Source of the DNA: Whitmania pigra
Lineage: Eukaryota; Annelida; Clitellata; Hirudinida; Haemopidae
Length of the DNA stretch: 64,000 nt
NCBI GenBank assembly: GCA_021613335.1
Contig: JAJTWR010000044.1
Coordinates: forward strand, 224,501-288,500
Reading direction: 5' to 3'
The position numbers and the translations under genes are program-made. The notes under the pieces are model-generated. The model had not been told where the DNA came from. It ran no database searches and was given only the letters and a program-made list of their open reading frames with translations. This document shows, piece by piece, positions 53,536 to 64,000 of the stretch; position 1 is the first letter of the stretch; each line of letters opens with the position of its first letter.

Positions 53536-53775
53536 ATGATGGCAATACAACTTCATAGACACTGCAGACATTTAACAAAAACTTACTCAAGAGTAACATT
53601 TCCAGGTCAGCGAAAACAGTTGAACCAGGAGACGGAATTGTTGGAATCCCTGCTGCCCAAGGTTGAACTCTGCAAAAGCCTCTGTTCCAAGCGGAAACTC
53701 GTCGAGAAGTCTGCAGACGTTCTTGAGGCTTTTAACCAGGTCAACAAGAAGCCTTTTGTGATGACACCTGCATAA
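53536..53775 (+). CDS. Possible small protein or exon (79 codons)
   Basis: Open frame beginning MMAIQLHRHCRHLTKTYSR, then a charged helical stretch (L-N-Q-E-T-E-L-L-E-S-L-L-P-K-V-E) and ending K-P-F-V-M-T-P-A. Codon use and composition differ from the surrounding AT-rich spacer, which supports coding. An acceptor-like 'catttccag' at about 53606 could make the second part an exon of a longer gene. The family is not recognised. The basic N-terminus could be a mitochondrial presequence, but that is a guess. Confidence 0.35.
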   Translation: MMAIQLHRHCRHLTKTYSRVTFPGQRKQLNQETELLESLLPKVELCKSLCSKRKLVEKSADVLEAFNQVNKKPFVMTPA

Positions 53776-54874
53776 CCTGATTTCACCAAAAAAGGTCTGA
53801 TTGTGGCGTCTACGATTACACATATTATTGTCAAACATTCCTCATGCCTTTCTTAATGTTCTCTCAAGGACTCCCCAAAACATCTAAGTCAGTCGACCTT
53901 TGACTTTTTCGAGGAGATTACTTTCTGAAATAACAACCAAACGAATATTAATTAGCATGACAAATAATTGATAATCAGTTCTAGTGATTCAAATAGCTAC
54001 AATTTCAAATCACTTCTTACAGAGTTTTAGGGATGACTACCATCAGAGAGGTACTTCAATCCAAAAGGTGATTACCTCATTCTCAGGTTTCATGACAGCC
54101 CAGCAACTAGGAATGGTGAGATTTTGTTGGGGATGAGGATGATGACTATGTCGATGACAATGATTGTGATGATAATGGTGATGATGGTTTGAGGATTGCA
54201 TGTGAGGAGATAAATATGATTTAATTGTTTTATATTTATAGATTTATTTGCTAAATATTAAAAAAACATATATTACGTTATTTCAATTAAAACTTTTTGC
54301 AGTTAAAAAATTATTTCAATAAATTTTACTTTATGGATGTCCCTTGCTAGCAAATGCTTGCCCTTAGAATGATTGTAATTGTCTGATGAAAATAATGATT
54401 TTAAAAATAATTTATGAGTTGTTATTAATTTGTGAGTTAATATTTTGCTGAATAACAAAACATGAAATCCTTCGTCTGCAGATGCCTCTTCAAGTTTGTC
54501 GAGGCATGAATTAGTTGATGTTGCTGTTATTGGTCTGAGATTTTAAGCAATGTTCTTGATTTTAAAATGAAGAATTAAAATTTTAATTTATTTATTGAGT
54601 GGAAAAGTACAGCTTATGATTTTGTATATAACTACTTTCAGGGTCAGTCCGACAGCAGAAGCTTTGGGTTTATTTGAATTTATCCGGTGCTTTCGCTTTT
54701 TGTTTTTTCTGTGTATGTAACGGCTTGTTTGTTTGATTCAATACACTCATAAACTCTCTAAAAACTTTAAAAAAAAACAACATTGTTTCACATGTTGCTA
54801 ATGTTTTGTTGCACATCATCATGATAAGTTATGTCTTTGTTTGGTATCATCAATGTTTTCTGTTCATCTTGCAG

Positions 54875-55007
54875 GCAAGATTCTCTTGTGGGCTTGATGA
54901 ATGAAATTAAATCCATCTTTGAAGAGGTTCCATCAAACTCTCGACGACTTGAAATTTATTTCAGTTTCCACAACCTTCATCTTTTACTGCAACCATGTCT
55001 GCTCCTG
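54875..55007 (+). CDS. Candidate internal exon, unassigned
   Basis: Between an acceptor 'ttcatcttgcag' and a donor 'ctcctg|gtaatt' lies one open frame: Q-D-S-L-V-G-L-M-N-E-I-K-S-I-F-E-E, then VPSNSRRLEIYFSFHNLHLL. The segment is less AT-rich than its flanks. It might belong with the 53536 and 56242 segments on the plus strand, but the joins could not be proved. Confidence 0.25.
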
Positions 55008-55612
55008 GTAATTTGGATTATTTATTTCAGTCGCTAGGTGATGTTATTATTATTATGCTATCGTTATTAACGCAGTTTTTGTTAACTTGTGCTCAGTTGG
55101 TCGATTATTTTGAACCCGGCGAATGTTTTTTTTTAGCAAATATAAATTCAATATTTAAGCAGATGTAAATTAAGAAACCAAGCATTTTTAATTTGGCACT
55201 TTGTTGTGATAGAAAGCGAGCAGAATTACACAATGCCTTGCCCGGCGGCTTTTTTCCAAACCCTAAACAGCACCAGCCATGGCTGATTAATATTCGTAAA
55301 GTGATTGGTTGTGATCTGAAATATGTCATAGCACAACAATCGTTTTGGAGATAATTTCGTTCAAAAATTAATAATTGCAATATGCACTACCTCATTAACA
55401 TCGATTTAAAGATATATTTCTTTGAAAATCTTTATTCATACACAATTCGGTTGAGTGGACTCACTGAAATTCAAATAGAAACCATTGAATTGGAATGCTG
55501 ATTTTATGCATTTGCTGCCGCTGTTTTTGTTGAAAAGAAGGCATGCAGTTTGACCTAATGGGTTGGCTGGAGTTTTTTTGTAGGAGTCTTTTGTTCATCA
55601 ATTATCATTATT

Positions 55613-55720
55613 AAAACTATCACAATCATCATTACTAGAACTATCGCAACCATCATTATTAGAACTATCACTGTCATCATTATTACAACTATCACAATCA
55701 TCATTACAACTATCATCATT
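55613..55720. repeat. 24-bp minisatellite
   Basis: Tandem copies of a unit like 'aactatcacaatcatcattat' plus 'tag': three of 24 bp and one of 21 bp, with a partial copy following. On the minus strand it reads as Asp/Asn/Ser-rich repeats within an open frame 55957-55598. That frame's non-repeat part has no recognisable domain, so I annotate only the repeat. Confidence 0.85.
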
Positions 55721-56241
55721 AATCATGAGATGATTATCCAGGTCAAGAGGCATAGGCTTTCCACTTTCATTTTTGTCTTCCACCTTTGAGTAGTAGCATA
55801 ATGGCAAGTTGGGCAAAATATTGGAAAGAAATAGAATGAAATTGTTTAAGTTATGTTGATAATAGCAACAGAGATGTTGAAGCATTGCATGACCAAGTTT
55901 TGGAAAGACTAGCCCTAACCCGAAACCAAACCCAATTTCTAACCCCACACATTCCAACGCGTTCGAAGCCCATTATGCACTGCTGCCAGAGCTTTTAGGG
56001 CGCTATATAAATGGTTAATAAGAAGCACATTCGACGTTATATAGATTAACTACAAAAGAATCAGTCTAGAATCTAAATTTCGCACGACGACAAAACAACA
56101 AAGACCTTAAAACTTTCAGTTGTTGTAGTTGGTCTCGACTGTGAGTTGTTGATGGATCTATTTTACAGCCATCATTCAGTACATTTGTAAACATCATCGT
56201 TATCATCATTACCTAAAGCGAATGTCATTGTGTACAGAGTG

Positions 56242-56470
56242 CTGAGAGTAGCTCAGGGTCTTCTCAACCTACTCAAGAAGGCACTAATGGATTTGTTGGT
56301 GTTGGGTGCTGGTGCAGTCATCCAATCTTCCATTCACAATGCATGGTGCACTCATTTGTTTGGTCAGATTCTAATGAAAATGCCAAAATGTTTGCTGTGC
56401 ATTTAGTGTATTTATATAAAATCACCTTAGCTTTGTATGTAATCTTATACTTTCCTGAAAACTAACACTC
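56242..56470 (+). CDS. Candidate terminal exon, unassigned
   Basis: After an acceptor-like 'cattgtgtacag' the frame reads S-A-E-S-S-S-G-S-S-Q-P-T-Q-E-G-T, then NGFVGVGCWCSHPIFHSQC and on to a TAA near 56464. Composition is coding-like up to about 56400 and AT-rich afterwards. No family is recognised and no ATG is attached. Confidence 0.2.
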
Positions 56471-56903
56471 AGTGTCATTAATAATAATATGTTTCTTTTA
56501 TAAATGACAATAGAGCTGAAGCTATTAACTCATGGTTTCTTACATAACTAATAAGATAACTTTATTTGAGAATATAACATTTAAATGTTATTATTTTCAA
56601 TAATGAAGGTAACCCAATTTAAAGTTGCTTCCAATATTTGCATAGTAATGTCTTTAGAGTCCAGGAATGAAGGAGTATAATCTGCCTATTAAAAATTATG
56701 AGATTACATATCAAGGTCAGGTTGCATTTCATCGTTAACACAAGGAGAACTGTTTATGGCATAATAGAGTCTTTCCAAAGAGACCTGAAAGTGATTTGAA
56801 CTTATTATGAAGATTTTTTAATTAATTGCAATCAGTTAAATAATTATGATATGAATGTAACAAAAAACAATTTTTCATTAACTCATATTTATGATTCAAA
56901 ACC

Positions 56904-59900
56904 TTAATCACTAACATCATCAATTTGTTCTCTTTTTAACATTTTTTCAACATCACCAATCAGATTTGCGTGGCGTTTCGGAAGAACTAAGAAGGGGCTT
57001 CAACGACATAAAATTATATTTGAATAAACATGTTTATAATAAGAATGTTAACAATAACAATAAATGATCATAAAATAATCTGACCATTTTTTAAATGTGG
57101 TGTGAAGCCACCATGGCACACCATCACATTCCTCTTCCTTAAGAAGCCTACTGTTGATGAAATACTGAATGTCCTTATCTCTGAATACTTCACCAAAATC
57201 AGTATAATTATCTTTTGCCTATCATTAAAATAAAATTTTTCTAAAAATTATTATTTGAAACAATATTTGAAGAACCAACATTTACAAGTTCTTTGCTCCT
57301 CGAACAAGCATCGTAAATCTTTGATGTCACGTACAATTTCTTGAGAAATTCATCATAGAACAGGCACTTTTCTACTGTAAAATCATGTTGATCTTCTGAG
57401 CTCATGATTTTGTCAGACATTTCCTGTTTACTAAAATCATTTTCAATTGGTGATATGTAAGGCTCCATGTCATTGCAGTGGTTTTTGTCAACTAGTTTTG
57501 TAACATCTTCTGGGTACCTGTAATATCTTGTAATATTCTGAATTTTGAAAAATTGAAGATTAATTTAAGAATTATAGAAATAGTTTAAAGTTTTATTAAC
57601 TCACCCAAAATAATGAATTGTTATTTTTCACAAATTTCTTTATATAGCCCATCACTCTTTTTTCAATGCTTAATTCAGGATACTACAAAACACAAGATTT
57701 ATGCAATTCAATGTGATTTTTAAATTTATTGTTTTATTTACCTTTTGCATATCTTCCAAAAAATCTTTGGCACGTTGTAATTTCTCTGTTTCATTTTGAG
57801 CAGATTTGAAATACCGATATAAATGATCAACTTTAAGAGACTGATTAAGGCGCAATTGGCTCACAAGCTTCAAATAACCTCTGTCATAACTTTTCTGAAA
57901 GTAATTTAAGGCAATTATTATTGAATTATTGAAAAATAATAATAATAATAATAATAATAATGTTTTGTGAAGGAATTATTTTCAATTAAGCTTTTTTAAT
58001 TAATTGCAATCAATAAAAATTGCTTTGTTTTAAAATCAAATGTGTATTTAAGCACCTCTTTCAAAGTTTCCATTATTTTCATGGACTTCTTTTCCTTTTT
58101 AGTCATCAACTCAAATAAGTTGACTTTTTCAAAAATGATTGTACCTAAATGTTTGAATTTATTTTTCAAAGAATTGTAACCTTCCTTACGTAATGAAAAT
58201 TCTGTTTGTTTTTGAATAATTAATACTAGAATTCATTTATCATATTTAGTGTAATATTATTTTAGTTCTAATAACACTGTATGTTTATATACAATACAAT
58301 ACAATACAATTGAATAATTAATACAATATGTATAAACAATGTTGCATATAATACCAATACATAATAAAACAAACTTCATATTTATATTTAATTAATATTT
58401 ATCTAATTTATATATTAATCAATAATATATAATTTATGTAATTTTTTATTATAAATATATAATAATAATATAATATATTATATAATAATATATATATTAT
58501 ATAATAATATATATATTATATAATAATATATATATTATATATAATATTATTATTTAATAATCATTATAATTATTATTATTATATATTTACATAATTTATG
58601 TAATTTTTTTCACTGCTATTATTATTAATTTATTATAATAATATAATTATTAAATATATTAATATAACTATATTTAATAATATTAATAATATTATTAATA
58701 TTATTAAAATATAATATTAATATTATATTTATATAAATATATATATTATTATATAATAATCATTATATTTATTATTATTATATATTATATTACATTGATT
58801 AGATAACCAGGTTGACATTCTGTTTTTCTGTGGATCTTTGGCTTCTTTAATGCTTGTTATATTTGAGAGCCAGAGAAGCTCTTTCGCTACTAAAATAAGT
58901 CGCGGTTATGTTGTAAGCTTAATAACAATATTATTATAATCATTGTTTTAATATAATAATAGTTTTCAATTTCTTAAAATAACATTACAAATTTAATTCT
59001 TACAAAATGGGGCATTGTTGACTATTTGACGAAATCCTTCTTTATTCATAAGTGCCTTGAGAAATTTTATCACCCTACAAATGTTTCGATCTGTTCTAGT
59101 TTCTAGAAGAGTATAGAGAGTGCTGTAAAATTACATAATGTTCTAATTTACTATTGTACTCGTGGCAAAAAAGAAAAAAGCTAAAAAATACTGTTTACTA
59201 ACTTTCCGAAGTATTCATGTTGGACTACGCGATTAAACATTTCATCAGAAGAATTTTCAATCAGCTGAAGTAGTGCCCGGTCAATTACGCAGTGAACTTG
59301 ATCTATATAATCCCAAACCTAGGATTTTAAATGAATTTTTGTAAAGACCCGTGTACCAGTCAATTGAACTCATACTAATTAGTATGTAATTAAATGGAAT
59401 TCTTTTAATATAGTTATTTCCTAATATCATTTTGGGTTTAAGTGTTACTAGCTGAAAAAACAATTTGTATGTCAGTTAAGATAGAAGTATTGACCCACGT
59501 TATTCTGTAAAAATCATTAGGCAGGTAAGGATAAGTGATCATTTGAATGAATATTATAATTGAAATAACATTATTTATGAAATGTTGTGTAACTGTACCA
59601 TAAAGTAGTAATATTTGTGAAGTGATTTTAAACACGTCTCAATTACAAATGCCCTCGAATCTTCTGGCAAAGTAGCTAGTAAGTATCAATTATGCATTAA
59701 ATTACAAATATTTTGATGAAAATAGCATGTTAATCCACCGACCGTAGATCTTCCTATGGGGTTCATAATTGTTTGGATATATGATATCATCAATAACTGA
59801 TAGACTTTCATCTGATAAGTTGGGCAGAAGACAACTGTAAAAAAATCAGCATGTTAGTGTATGGATCTTTGCAAACTATTTTTATTATTTAATTATTTAT

Positions 59901-60440
59901 TTTTTATTCCTGCAATATTTGCTGATAAGAACTACAAGTATAACCTTTATGGAATGCTATGAAGGACTGAAGGTAATTTGCATATAACATAATTAAATTA
60001 GGTTAACATAATTGAATAAAGTTTTCACCACCTCAAAAACAGTGAAATCTTTTTAAATTGTTCCATACTTTCCGGAGTAATCTAAATTAAATTTTATAGA
60101 TTGAAATATACTGAATAAAAACAAATATTTAAATCATAAACTCTATTTAGTTTAAATATTTTACAAACCTTCTTAACATTATCGTAGCAAATCGTCTTCA
60201 TTAGTTTCTTTGTTGACGTGATGAGCCAATTTACTTCTTGAATACATTAATTTCAAAGTTATTATATTAAATATTACGTTAAATTATATATAAAAGTATT
60301 CTAATGCATTCATAATATTGGTAAATCACATAAATAGACTCACTTTTATTGCTCAACACAGATTTCTGTTTTTTAGCACAACTTTGTTTCTGAACTTCGA
60401 GTTTTCGTTTTCTTGAAGCATCAGTCCCATCTGTAGACAT
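56904..60440 (-). CDS. Unrecognised, probably nuclear, alpha-helical protein
   Basis: Fourteen exons with consistent phases: 60440-60344, 60233-60169, 60081-60032, 59834-59743, 59675-59647, 59318-59203, 59122-59004, 58889-58794, 58180-58056, 57894-57742, 57682-57605, 57537-57286, 57218-57085, 56997-56904 (stop TAA 56906-56904). The product has 499 residues. The N-terminus holds a likely bipartite nuclear signal (S-R-K-R-K-L ... A-K-K-Q-K). The rest is predicted largely helical and charged, without zinc fingers, membrane segments or a motif I can name. Landmarks are P-E-D-S-R-A-F-V-W-D-Y-I-D-Q, F-L-K-A-L-M-N-K-E-G-F, NRMSTWLSNQC, MTKKEKKSMKIMETLKE and GVPWWLHTTFKKCPFLVLPK. Exons 8 and 9 are separated by a 0.6-kb intron made of AT repeats. 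The gene model is solid on splice and phase grounds, but the function is unknown. The weakest joins are exons 8-9 and 13-14. Confidence 0.75.
58190..58790. repeat. AT-only repeat block inside an intron
   Basis: Almost pure A/T. Includes (acaat)4 near 58288-58310 and about four copies of a ~23-bp unit 'tataataatatatatatta' near 58480-58550, flanked by further taat/tata runs. Many segments are self-complementary and could extrude as cruciforms. Confidence 0.9.
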
Positions 60441-62031
60441 TGCCTTAAATTTCTAGGTACTTCAGAAAGTATACTTATTGTCACTTATCTTGTTGTAGGA
60501 ATAATCTGATACCTTGACAAACCAAAGATTCATATTGTGAGTTTTATTAAAAAACTCACAAAATTAAAATTACCATTATTAAAAATTAAACAATTCATAC
60601 AATTTACATTGAGATTTTTATTACTGAATTTAAAAATTTAAAATTTCTATTATTAAAAATTAGATAATTCATGTTTCAAATTGGAGGTTATTGGATTACA
60701 TTGGATATATTTCTAACCGCTTAATCTACTTGAGAGGTTAAGAGGTTTATAAAAATTTTGATGTTTTATGGTTTAACATAGCCGATTTTAGTAGAATAGA
60801 GATACTTGATTTAAGGGCAGATTAAGTGGCCCCCAATGTTTGATGGAAATCAAATCTGAGCCACTGGACTTTGGTCAGATGGAGAGTGGATGCTACATTT
60901 GGCGAGTGTCAAGTGGCAAGTACTAAGCGGAAACCGCATGAGGCTCAGCCCATCAGAGTATTTGTGGTGTGCACTGCTGTGATATCTTATGACTCAAGTG
61001 ACTTGTAAAACATGGGATTGTTGCGATTGGCGTGCGAGTTGTCTCAAAGGATTGCGTTCCGTGTTTGCAACAAATTGCTACAAGTTAAAGATGGGTCGTT
61101 ACAGGATCGCGTCTTAAAAAACACTTTATCTCATGAGGTCGCTATTTTCACAACTTACGGTGCTAGAAATGTTATGACATACCCACTTTTATGGATAATT
61201 TCCTTACAATTCATACGATAATTTAAACTTTAACTAACTTAATTAACAATGGGAACTGCTGTAACATTTTTTCTGGCACTGTATACTCGTTTTGGGGGAA
61301 TGAATTATGGAAATAGATTTTTCAAAAACTTTTAAACATATTTTGTTTATTTCAAACCTAGCACTATATATCTTTGGTAACGGTTTGATTGGCTTACCGG
61401 CCTTTCTGTTTGAGAATGAAATAAACAATTAAATTGGTATATTATCCTAGTAAAATCCTAGCAGTCCTACTTAGGGATCACAAATTATTTCTGATTACTA
61501 TCATCTGTTCACATGTTTAACAACTGGATTGATGTTGATAAAATAGTGTTCCATGTTGTGAGTTAATAGGATAACCCAACTTATTAGTTATTTTTTTATA
61601 ATCTGTGTCACTTAAGGTTCAAGAACTTGCAACTATGAAACTGGAAGCAAAACGTAGGAAATGTTTCTTTGAAGGATTTTACCGAGACAGAAAGTGAATG
61701 CAAATTCACAAATCAAATTAAATGAAGTAGTTGCAACTTAAAGAAATGAAAATAAAATTATTTTGACCAAAAAGTCTGAAAATTATTCTTCCTCTTTAAG
61801 ATTACACTCTTTATCATTCCGGATGCTTTAAATATTATTCCCACACTCCGCACCCACTGTTATTCCAGGGATATTCGATATCAGCAAAAATATAACTCCA
61901 TTCGTAGAAGTTCGCTAAGTTAAGTAACAAAATAGTTTGCAGATGAGACAATTTTATTGCAAAAAATTCAATGCAATTTCAAGTCATTTAAGCCAAAAAT
62001 CAATAAAGGGTAGGTTCTGTGGTTCGTGCGT
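60441..62031. other. Spacer between the unknown gene and the TEP gene 3' end
   Basis: The 60.8-61.2 kb part is less AT-rich (for example 'gaaaccgcatgaggctcagcc') and contains a plus open frame 61012-61221 without family resemblance. No RNA gene or mobile-element end is recognised. Remaining sequence is AT-rich 3' flank. Confidence 0.4.
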
Positions 62032-64000
62032 TCAACTTGATTCAACTTTGTCTCCACCGTAAGGCTTGTAGACGGAATCGCCTGGAAAATAAAATATCAG
62101 ATTAAAAATTCTGAAAACCCAACAATTATTTTAATTAATACTATCACTGCTCACTATTACTATCCAAAACTAATAACTGAGCCCATTACGAAACCTGGTT
62201 TAGCGCTTGGGTACAACTTGATGAATCTGGGTGCAAGGTTTCCAACGTGGAACAGTTTGTCCAAACTGAGCTCTACACAGCATGTTTCCGATGGTTTCAC
62301 CTGAAAATGAAAAAAAAATAAAATGTTTATTATATGTTTGTCTGTGGCTTGCTAATGCTATTGCAGCATAAAAAATAATTTGAAATACTTCGTCGAAGAC
62401 AAGGTACACTTCATCGTCCTGTTTAAGCACTTGTGGGTTGGACTTTGATTCGTGTTGCTCCACGTTGAGTTCGTAGCCAGTCAAGAGAGGAACTTCACCG
62501 ATGATGAAGGCGCTTGATTCCTTTTCCAAGTTTCTATAAATTAAAGAAATTAATTAAATTATTAATTCTATTCATTAAGATGTATTTGGTCTGGTTTTGC
62601 TACTGTTACAAAGATATTATTATTATTATCATCATCATCTGCAATCCATTAAGAGAGCAGGAATGAATTTAACTTACACTGCACAGACTTTCAAATGAAG
62701 ATGACCAGGATCCTTCTGTTTCACTTCAACTTTCAAATCGACTGAAGTTGGTCTGCTGGATGGAACGGCTTCGTTGAACTCGGGAACATTCTAGAAAATT
62801 ATTTACAAAATTTACAACAAGTCAAATAAAATGTATGTGATTAAAAAAATTAAAATTAAACAAACCTGCACAAGAAGGACACCCTCTCCGGATGATTCCA
62901 CTTTCAGAGGAGAGCTGAGAGTCAGGTTGGAGTGCTTAAAAAGTTATAATTAAAATTATTAGTAACATAATGCGATGAATAACTTGAACAATTCAAATAT
63001 CCTACGTCAAAATACAGCCTTCCAACGAAGAACGGGTTGAGGACTTTCCGAGAAAGTTGCTTCTTGTTCGACAAGATGACGTTGACATCGATGTTGACAT
63101 GTTCGTGTTCGTGGTAGTTGTTGTAGAGACGGAAGTACTGAGACAGAGCCTTCAATGCGACATGTGAGTCCTGAAAGTGACAAATACCTGTTTTAATTTC
63201 TTCTTAGCGTCAACGTACACTTATTTAATGGCTTTGAAATGGTTTTAGAATAATTATTTACTAGATATAATTATTATAATAACAGTTTACCTGCGTTGTG
63301 ACAAACTCTCCACCAGGTTTCATCGCCCCCAGAATGAAGTTGACGAAAGGTCGTGCACCATTCAAGTCGTTCATGGCCAGAGATGTGAGGATGGCATAAG
63401 ACGTGGCTTCAATAGACAACGAACATTCTTTTTCATTCGTTTCCTCTCCAACTTTCCAGTGTCCTTCATCTCCTTCGTAAAAAATTATAAGAATTAGTTT
63501 TAAATTTATTTTATACTCGATAAATAGCATGAAACTATTTAAAAGTACCTTCGTGAATCATCAATCTGTCTCTTCTCCTCAGAACTTCAAAGACTTCCTC
63601 ACTCCTGGCAAGAGTCAGAGCATAAGAGGCAATGTTGAGAGAATAGGAATCCTTGTCAAGATCTCCCTTCAAAGTGACTTTTTCAATGTACTCCACTGCT
63701 TTCTTGGTTACTGATTCCAAGAATTTCACTTCTTCTTCAGGAAGCTATTTGAATATTTAATTTATCATGTTAAATAAATTATTACTATGTGTGCACATTA
63801 TGTTTTATTTATTATTTCAATAGTTGCAATAATTACGTACATCGAGGTTGTTGGAAGCTTCGATAAGTGAGATAACGACTTGAGAAGTCAACGGAACATG
63901 ATGAAATTCTTCGTCCTGTTTCAATCAATCAATTATAAAATATATTATTGATTGATCATAATTCAATCACAAAATATTGTACCAAATCTTTTCTAAGAAC
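62032..64000 (-). CDS. Complement C3 / alpha-2-macroglobulin family protein (TEP), C-terminal part (partial)
   Basis: Secreted innate-immune thioester-family protein entering from the right edge. Exons: 64000-63983 (partial), 63915-63841, 63744-63549, 63472-63291, 63170-63006, 62934-62866, 62790-62678, 62533-62389, 62300-62195, 62081-62032 (stop TGA 62034-62032). The first exons encode the end of the alpha-helical thioester domain (V-V-I-S-L-I-E-A-S-N-N; YSLNIASYALTLARS; IEATSYAILTSLAM; K-P-G-G-E-F-V-T-T-Q; DSHVALKALSQYF). The CUB-like and receptor-binding (MG8) parts follow (K-Q-K-D-P-G-H-L-H-L-K-V; GEVPLLTGYELNV; ETCCVELSL; F-I-K-L-Y-P-S-A-K-P-G). It ends with a short tail and no C345C/netrin domain, so it resembles alpha-2-macroglobulin, CD109 or insect TEPs more than vertebrate C3. 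The thioester motif itself lies outside the window, so its integrity cannot be judged. Confidence 0.9.

Larger units (their letters stand above)
52921..56903. other. 4 kb poorly coding region with scattered candidate exons
   Basis: Apart from the three weak plus-strand candidates listed separately and a 24-bp minisatellite, this stretch shows only AT-rich sequence and a (gatgat)n patch near 54137-54188. A low-expression plus-strand gene could occupy it. Confidence 0.4.

Overview
The window is nuclear DNA of an invertebrate animal. It carries spliced genes with short GT-AG introns (mostly about 50-150 bp), AT-rich spacers and many simple repeats. Synapsin, pecanex, a Runt-domain factor, a Friend-of-GATA (FOG) protein and a complement/alpha-2-macroglobulin-type protein together point to an animal with neurons and blood or immune cells. 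I cannot fix the phylum from sequence alone. All exon structures below were built by hand from splice motifs, reading-frame phase and family resemblance; phases close at every listed junction.

Layout. Minus strand, 1-29.8 kb: the N-terminal part of pecanex (running off the left edge), B4GALT7 (proteoglycan linker galactosyltransferase), UTP6 (small-subunit processome), a GMC oxidoreductase with altered catalytic positions, a short Runt-domain protein, and a complete FOG/U-shaped gene. The FOG first exon lies 4.3 kb upstream of its second, across an intron dense in GATA-factor sites. Plus strand, 32-42 kb: two intronless UBE2M (NEDD8 E2) paralogues, ERCC1 (nucleotide excision repair), synapsin and an F-box protein. 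Minus strand, 43-50 kb: a 20-exon classical calpain. Plus strand, 52-52.6 kb: a small zinc-finger gene whose 3' end is tandemly duplicated, followed by 4 kb with only weak candidate exons. Minus strand, 56.9-60.4 kb: a 14-exon gene for an unrecognised, probably nuclear protein of about 499 residues. Minus strand, 62.0-64 kb: the C-terminal half of a complement C3/alpha-2-macroglobulin/TEP protein running off the right edge.

How parts may work together. The clearest regulatory theme is the neighbouring Runt and FOG genes. In flies and vertebrates RUNX and FOG proteins act with GATA factors in blood-cell specification. Here the FOG first intron and promoter flank hold about 35 consensus GATA sites, including a perfect palindromic pair and a tight cluster, which suggests direct GATA control of the GATA cofactor. 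The Runt protein as reconstructed lacks the usual C-terminal Groucho-binding motif. The UBE2M pair ends about 125 bp before ERCC1 on the same strand, an operon-like spacing. No transposon, CRISPR array, tRNA or rRNA was recognised.
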